Below are positions 60,617-64,000 of a DNA stretch of 64,000 bases, piece by piece; position 1 is the stretch's first letter; the number at the start of each line of letters is the position of its first letter. Made by a program: the position numbers and the translations under genes. The DNA lies in assembly GCA_017640605.1 (NCBI GenBank), contig JAEPQH010000001.1, positions 1-64,000 of the forward strand, in the 5' to 3' direction. This stretch comes from Balneolaceae bacterium (GTDB taxonomy: Bacteria; Bacteroidota; Rhodothermia; Balneolales; Balneolaceae). Under the pieces are notes generated by a model that worked only from the letters and a program-made list of their open reading frames with translations, was not told the DNA's origin and did no database searches.

Positions 60617-63394
60617 ATGGGATCACTACGTTTTTTGGGGATGGCAACGATCATTGCCCTTTACTCTACAACATTATCGGCTCAAACATATGAAACCGAG
60701 TACGAAGCAAAAATCAAAGAATACACTACCGACGCCCGGTTTTTAGGCAGTTCGGTTGAACGAATACCGGATCACCCCACCATCCCTTCACCTTTAGATC
60801 ATTTTGGGACCATTATTGGAGAGCCCGGTGTAATGCACACTACCACTCAAATTTATGAGTATTTCCAAGTGCTGGCCAACGCCTCTCCGAACCTTGTTAT
60901 GGAAAAAGTACGATCCAGTGAAGAAGGCAGGCCTATTTACCTGATTACTATTTCGGATGAAGCCACCATCACAAACATTGATGATTACAAAGCGATGCTG
61001 GCTAAACTCTCGGATCCGAGAATAACTTCAAAAGAAGAAGCTGAAAGAATTGCTAAAAACGGAAAACCCGTTTATTACCTGAACGGTGGTATGCATTCTA
61101 TCGAAATGGGCTCGCCCGAAATGCTTATGGAACTGGCTTATCGTTTAATTGCGGATCCTTCCGAGGACATCCAAAAAATTCTCAGCGAAACAATTATACT
61201 AATCAATCCTGTATCCGAACCTGATGGCAGAGACAAACAAGTAGATTGGTATTATGCATACACCAAAGGTCGCACCGATTGGAACGACGGTTTTCGCCGA
61301 ACTCCACCTTATTGGGGACAATATGTATTTCATGATAACAACCGAGACGGACTTCAAATCTCGCAGGCGATTACAAAAGCTATTTTCGATATCTATTTCG
61401 AATGGCATCCAACGGTAATGCTGGATCTTCATGAATCGGTGCCTTTATTATATATTTCAACCGGAACAGGTCCATACAACGAAAACGTGGATCCAATAAC
61501 CATTGGTGAGTGGCAAACCATTGCTAACCATGAAATGACAACCTTAGCCGCTCAAGGAATGCCCGGAGTTTTCAATTGGGCATTTTACGATGGATGGTGG
61601 CCCGGTTATGGTATTTGGGTGGCGAACAATCATAATTCGATTGGCCGTTTTTACGAAACCTTTGGTAATGCCGGAGCCGACACTTACCTGCGTGACATTT
61701 CCCGATCAAGATATGCGGGCGATCCTGCCACTTCCAGAGAATGGTACCGCCCAGAACCACCTGCCGGTAATATATGGTGGTCGGCCCGAAATAATACCAA
61801 TTATATGCAAGCCGGTGTTCTCGCTTCGTTACATTATGCCGCTGACAATGCGACAACATTACTCCGAAATTTTTACCAAAAAAGTGTAAACAACACCAAA
61901 ACTGGAGAAAAAGGTGATATCAAAATGTTTCATATTCCTGCCGATCAGCGTGACCCCGCAATGACCGCATATTTATTGAATCAATTGCAACGACAGGGAA
62001 TTGAAGTTCATCAGGCTGAAAATGGGGATTACGCGGTACTTTTAAATCAACCGTATAGCAAATTTGCGGTCGATTTACTCACTGAGCAAAAATATCCTCA
62101 GGATGCAAAATTCCCTCCTTATGATGCTATTGCCTGGACCTTAGGCTACATGTATGGCGTTGACGTAACCGCCGTAGATTCCATGCACTTTTCGAATGAT
62201 GAATTAACGCTTATTACAGATCCCATTACCTATCAAGGAAGTGTTGCTGGGGATGGAAATATGTTTGCCATCAATTACGAGGCAGAATCTTCTGTTATAT
62301 CTGCTCTTTATGATGCGGAAAACAAATACCGCAGATTTAAAGCCACGGTGATTGATGAAGTACTAATTGTTGATGAAGACACTTTAGCTGCTGGCTCCGT
62401 ATTGATGTCTGGTTTAAATACCAATGATGCCAATGCCCTAGCATCTGCTCACGGATTAGACCTGATTGCCGGCGAATTTGATACAAATGCCGGCAGACCC
62501 ATTACTTTGCCAAAAATTGCTGTATATCACAGTTGGTTCGACACTCAAGCTGAAGGTTGGGCGCGATATACGCTCGAACAAAAAGGAATTCCATACACCT
62601 CAATCGATAAAGATGATCTGAAAGCAGGGAATTTGAATCGCAAGTTTGATGTAATACTCATTCCACATTTACGTGGAGATGCATCTTCATTTGTAAATGG
62701 TTTTGATGACTCATTCGGGCCTATTTCCTACACAAAAACAGATGATACTCCTTCATTTGGTACACCGGATGCAAGTGAAGACATAACCGGAGGACCAGGT
62801 TTTGAAGGCATCGCACATCTCAAAGAATTTGTTGAACAAGGTGGTGTTTTAGTTCCTTTGGCAAATGCTTCGCGCATGATTGCAGAACTCGGGATTTCAC
62901 CAAAAGTAAGTGCCTTTAATCCGAGTGGCTTATTTCATCCGGGCTCAATCGTTACCGTACAAAAGAACAACGATTCCAGCCCAATTTTATATGGATACCC
63001 TGAAACCTTTCATGTATTTAAAGGAAATGGGTATCTGCTAAATACCAATCGCAGAGACCGTGAAATGAAGGTGCTTCAATTTGGTACAGAACCACTTTCT
63101 GATGAAAAACCCTATACCGGTGAAACCTGGGGCGAACCACTCGACGATTCGATGGCAGAAAGCAAAGCTCCGGAAATGAATAAAGAACAGAAAAAGGAAA
63201 AAACACCGCCTTATGTACGTTCGGGAATGGTTCGCAACCAACAAGCAATTATTGGCCACGCAGCAATTATGAATGCTCCTGTTGGGGAAGGAAATGTGGT
63301 TTATTTCACATTTAATCCACTTAATAGATTCCTAAATCATCACGACTCCGGTCTGCTATGGAATGTGCTAATTAATTGGAATGCTTTAGACTAG
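60617..63394 (+). CDS. M14-family zinc carboxypeptidase, exported, multi-domain
   Basis: A 925-residue protein with a signal peptide (ends TLSAQ, about 23). Peptidase M14 domain (about 75-390): zinc ligands HxxE as GGMHSIEMGSPE (His160, Glu163) and a third His in MLDLHES (His272); substrate-binding HDNNRDG (239-245) and a YETFGN-type segment. About 500 further residues follow, with jelly-roll-like and ThuA/GATase-like beta segments (VAVYHSWFD-type, GGVLVPLANASR), ending NVLINWNALD. Large Bacteroidota-type M14 proteins of this layout are secreted carboxypeptidases. It is followed only by repeats and a cupin gene. Confidence 0.9.
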   Translation: MGSLRFLGMATIIALYSTTLSAQTYETEYEAKIKEYTTDARFLGSSVERIPDHPTIPSPLDHFGTIIGEPGVMHTTTQIYEYFQVLANASPNLVMEKVRSSEEGRPIYLITISDEATITNIDDYKAMLAKLSDPRITSKEEAERIAKNGKPVYYLNGGMHSIEMGSPEMLMELAYRLIADPSEDIQKILSETIILINPVSEPDGRDKQVDWYYAYTKGRTDWNDGFRRTPPYWGQYVFHDNNRDGLQISQAITKAIFDIYFEWHPTVMLDLHESVPLLYISTGTGPYNENVDPITIGEWQTIANHEMTTLAAQGMPGVFNWAFYDGWWPGYGIWVANNHNSIGRFYETFGNAGADTYLRDISRSRYAGDPATSREWYRPEPPAGNIWWSARNNTNYMQAGVLASLHYAADNATTLLRNFYQKSVNNTKTGEKGDIKMFHIPADQRDPAMTAYLLNQLQRQGIEVHQAENGDYAVLLNQPYSKFAVDLLTEQKYPQDAKFPPYDAIAWTLGYMYGVDVTAVDSMHFSNDELTLITDPITYQGSVAGDGNMFAINYEAESSVISALYDAENKYRRFKATVIDEVLIVDEDTLAAGSVLMSGLNTNDANALASAHGLDLIAGEFDTNAGRPITLPKIAVYHSWFDTQAEGWARYTLEQKGIPYTSIDKDDLKAGNLNRKFDVILIPHLRGDASSFVNGFDDSFGPISYTKTDDTPSFGTPDASEDITGGPGFEGIAHLKEFVEQGGVLVPLANASRMIAELGISPKVSAFNPSGLFHPGSIVTVQKNNDSSPILYGYPETFHVFKGNGYLLNTNRRDREMKVLQFGTEPLSDEKPYTGETWGEPLDDSMAESKAPEMNKEQKKEKTPPYVRSGMVRNQQAIIGHAAIMNAPVGEGNVVYFTFNPLNRFLNHHDSGLLWNVLINWNALD

Positions 63395-63397
63395 GTT

Positions 63398-63425
63398 TTG
63401 AGGAGTGAGCCTTGAGGAGTGAGAA
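63398..63425. repeat. Heptamer-type repeat after the M14 gene
   Basis: Two 14-base units TTGAGGA-GTGAGCC and TTGAGGA-GTGAGAA, i.e. four 7-base words. The word TGAGGA is shared with the (CTGAGGA)7 array at 34539. Confidence 0.7.
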
Positions 63426-63509
63426 CTCTCAAACCTCATCCATAGTCTAATTTCTAAATTTTAACCTTTTTTCAATCAACGAAGCTTTAGCGTAGTTGAT
63501 CACTTAAAT

Positions 63510-63869
63510 ATGCTCAAAAAAATAAATTGGGACGATGTCCCCGAAGAACAAGTAAATCCGAAAATGATTCGCCAGATGATCTGGGGTGAGAAAATCATGA
63601 TTGCTCGGATGAAATTTAAAGATGGTTTTGTAGTTCCGATGCACAGTCATGAAAACGAACAAATAACTCAGGTGCAGAAAGGTACCATTCGGTTTTGGTT
63701 CGAAAGTGAAGATGCAGAACCAATGGATTTACACGCCGGAGATTCGGTGGTTATTCCAGGGAATCTACCTCACAAAGCTTTGATGATTGGTGATGTGGAA
63801 GAAACGGACACTTGGGCACCACCTCGTACCGACTGGATCGATGGCACTGACGACTATTTGAAGAAGTAA
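63510..63869 (+). CDS. Cupin-domain protein
   Basis: A 119-residue single cupin. Motif 1 is PMHSHENEQITQVQKG (metal ligands His-x-His-x3-Glu-like) and motif 2 DSVVIPGNLPHKALM with the third His. No leader, so cytoplasmic. Small cupins of this kind bind a divalent metal and act as isomerases, dioxygenases or ligand sensors; the substrate is not predictable. The gene stands alone. Confidence 0.85.
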   Translation: MLKKINWDDVPEEQVNPKMIRQMIWGEKIMIARMKFKDGFVVPMHSHENEQITQVQKGTIRFWFESEDAEPMDLHAGDSVVIPGNLPHKALMIGDVEETDTWAPPRTDWIDGTDDYLKK

Positions 63870-64000
63870 ACCTTTACGAGGAATCGGCAACCAACGCGAG
63901 CCTTTGACGAAGCAATCTCGGTTTTGAGATTTAGAGATCGCCACGTCGAAAAAACATAATACTGTAATTAATCCTATACTCCTCACGAAGCAATCTCATA
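63870..64000. repeat. Dispersed palindromic repeat (GACGAAGCAATCTC family), incomplete
   Basis: GACGAAGCAATCTC (63906-63919) faces GAGATCGCCACGTC (63934-63947), an imperfect inverted arm with three mismatches of 14. A further copy ACGAAGCAATCTC starts at 63985 and runs to the window edge. The upstream ACGAGGAATC segment at 63876 is similar. The set is non-coding and resembles REP-type elements. Confidence 0.75.

Noticed and set aside
63906-63947. tRNA or rRNA gene fragment at the right edge
   Set aside because: The segment does not fold as a cloverleaf and consists of repeated CGAAGCAATCTC arms.

Overview
The window looks like chromosome from a Balneolota/Bacteroidota-type bacterium (Balneolaceae is my best guess). 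Reasons: several TonB-dependent receptors with an N-terminal carboxypeptidase-regulatory-like domain, a DUF4249/receptor pair, a short RpoD/SigA-type sigma factor of 284 residues, a clade II (Sec/lipoprotein-type) nitrous oxide reductase, a Kgd-type E2-E1 2-oxoglutarate enzyme, moderately AT-rich DNA and few clear Shine-Dalgarno sites. No rRNA, tRNA, CRISPR array or prophage was seen. The taxon is inferred from gene content only.

Layout. 1-543: truncated end of an IS3-like element followed by non-coding repeats. 0.5-8.3 kb: TonB receptor plus SGNH hydrolase, a second SGNH lipoprotein, a SIMPL protein, a PIG-L deacetylase and a TesA-like esterase. 8.4-11.7 kb: YbbA/YbbP-like ABC transporter, divergent from tesA as in enterobacteria. 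11.8-19 kb: OmpA lipoprotein, FadL-like barrel, Arg/Ser-rich lipoprotein, and a propeller-type sensor kinase with a NarL-type regulator. 19.1-20.5 kb: GNAT-like protein with a 15-unit Asp-Ser-Gly tail. 20.4-33.4 kb: a nitrous-oxide-reduction island. 33.5-43 kb: sigma factor, phosphopentomutase, GAF protein, DUF4249/TonB pair and oligoendopeptidase F. 43.1-52.7 kb: a tightly packed acyl/carboxylate metabolism operon with its own MarR/GbsR-type regulator. 53-64 kb: 2-oxoglutarate enzyme, exported CbiX-like protein, VWA lipoprotein, S10-like and M14 peptidases and a cupin, ending in dispersed repeats.

The nos island is the most coherent system. On the minus strand run cytochrome c, FAS1 lipoprotein, nosZ, a four-TM protein, nosL, nosD, nosF, nosY, ric and a 12-TM protein. 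An Rrf2 regulator with three cysteines sits just upstream. Divergent from it, on the plus strand, are a His/Cys-rich membrane protein, a Met-rich lipoprotein and a TonB receptor carrying the CxxxM and HxM residues expected of an OprC/NosA-type copper receptor. A 20-bp inverted repeat (TTAAGAC, six bases, GTCTTAA) lies before the cytochrome gene, before the Rrf2 gene and over the start of the His/Cys-rich gene. This suggests one Rrf2 regulon joining N2O respiration, nitrosative repair and copper supply.

The second system worth attention is the 43-52.7 kb operon: reductase, ketoacyl-synthase-III-like protein lacking the usual His and Asn, sodium/solute symporter, hydrolase, CoA ligase, lipoprotein, outer-membrane protein and secreted hydrolase. 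A shared operator (TTTGAAA, two bases, TTTCAAA) precedes both the operon and the regulator gene. Its substrate is unknown. Dispersed non-coding elements (heptamer tandem repeats, a 106-bp palindrome and a related half copy, and an apparent repeat-derived insert inside deoB) form a further layer.
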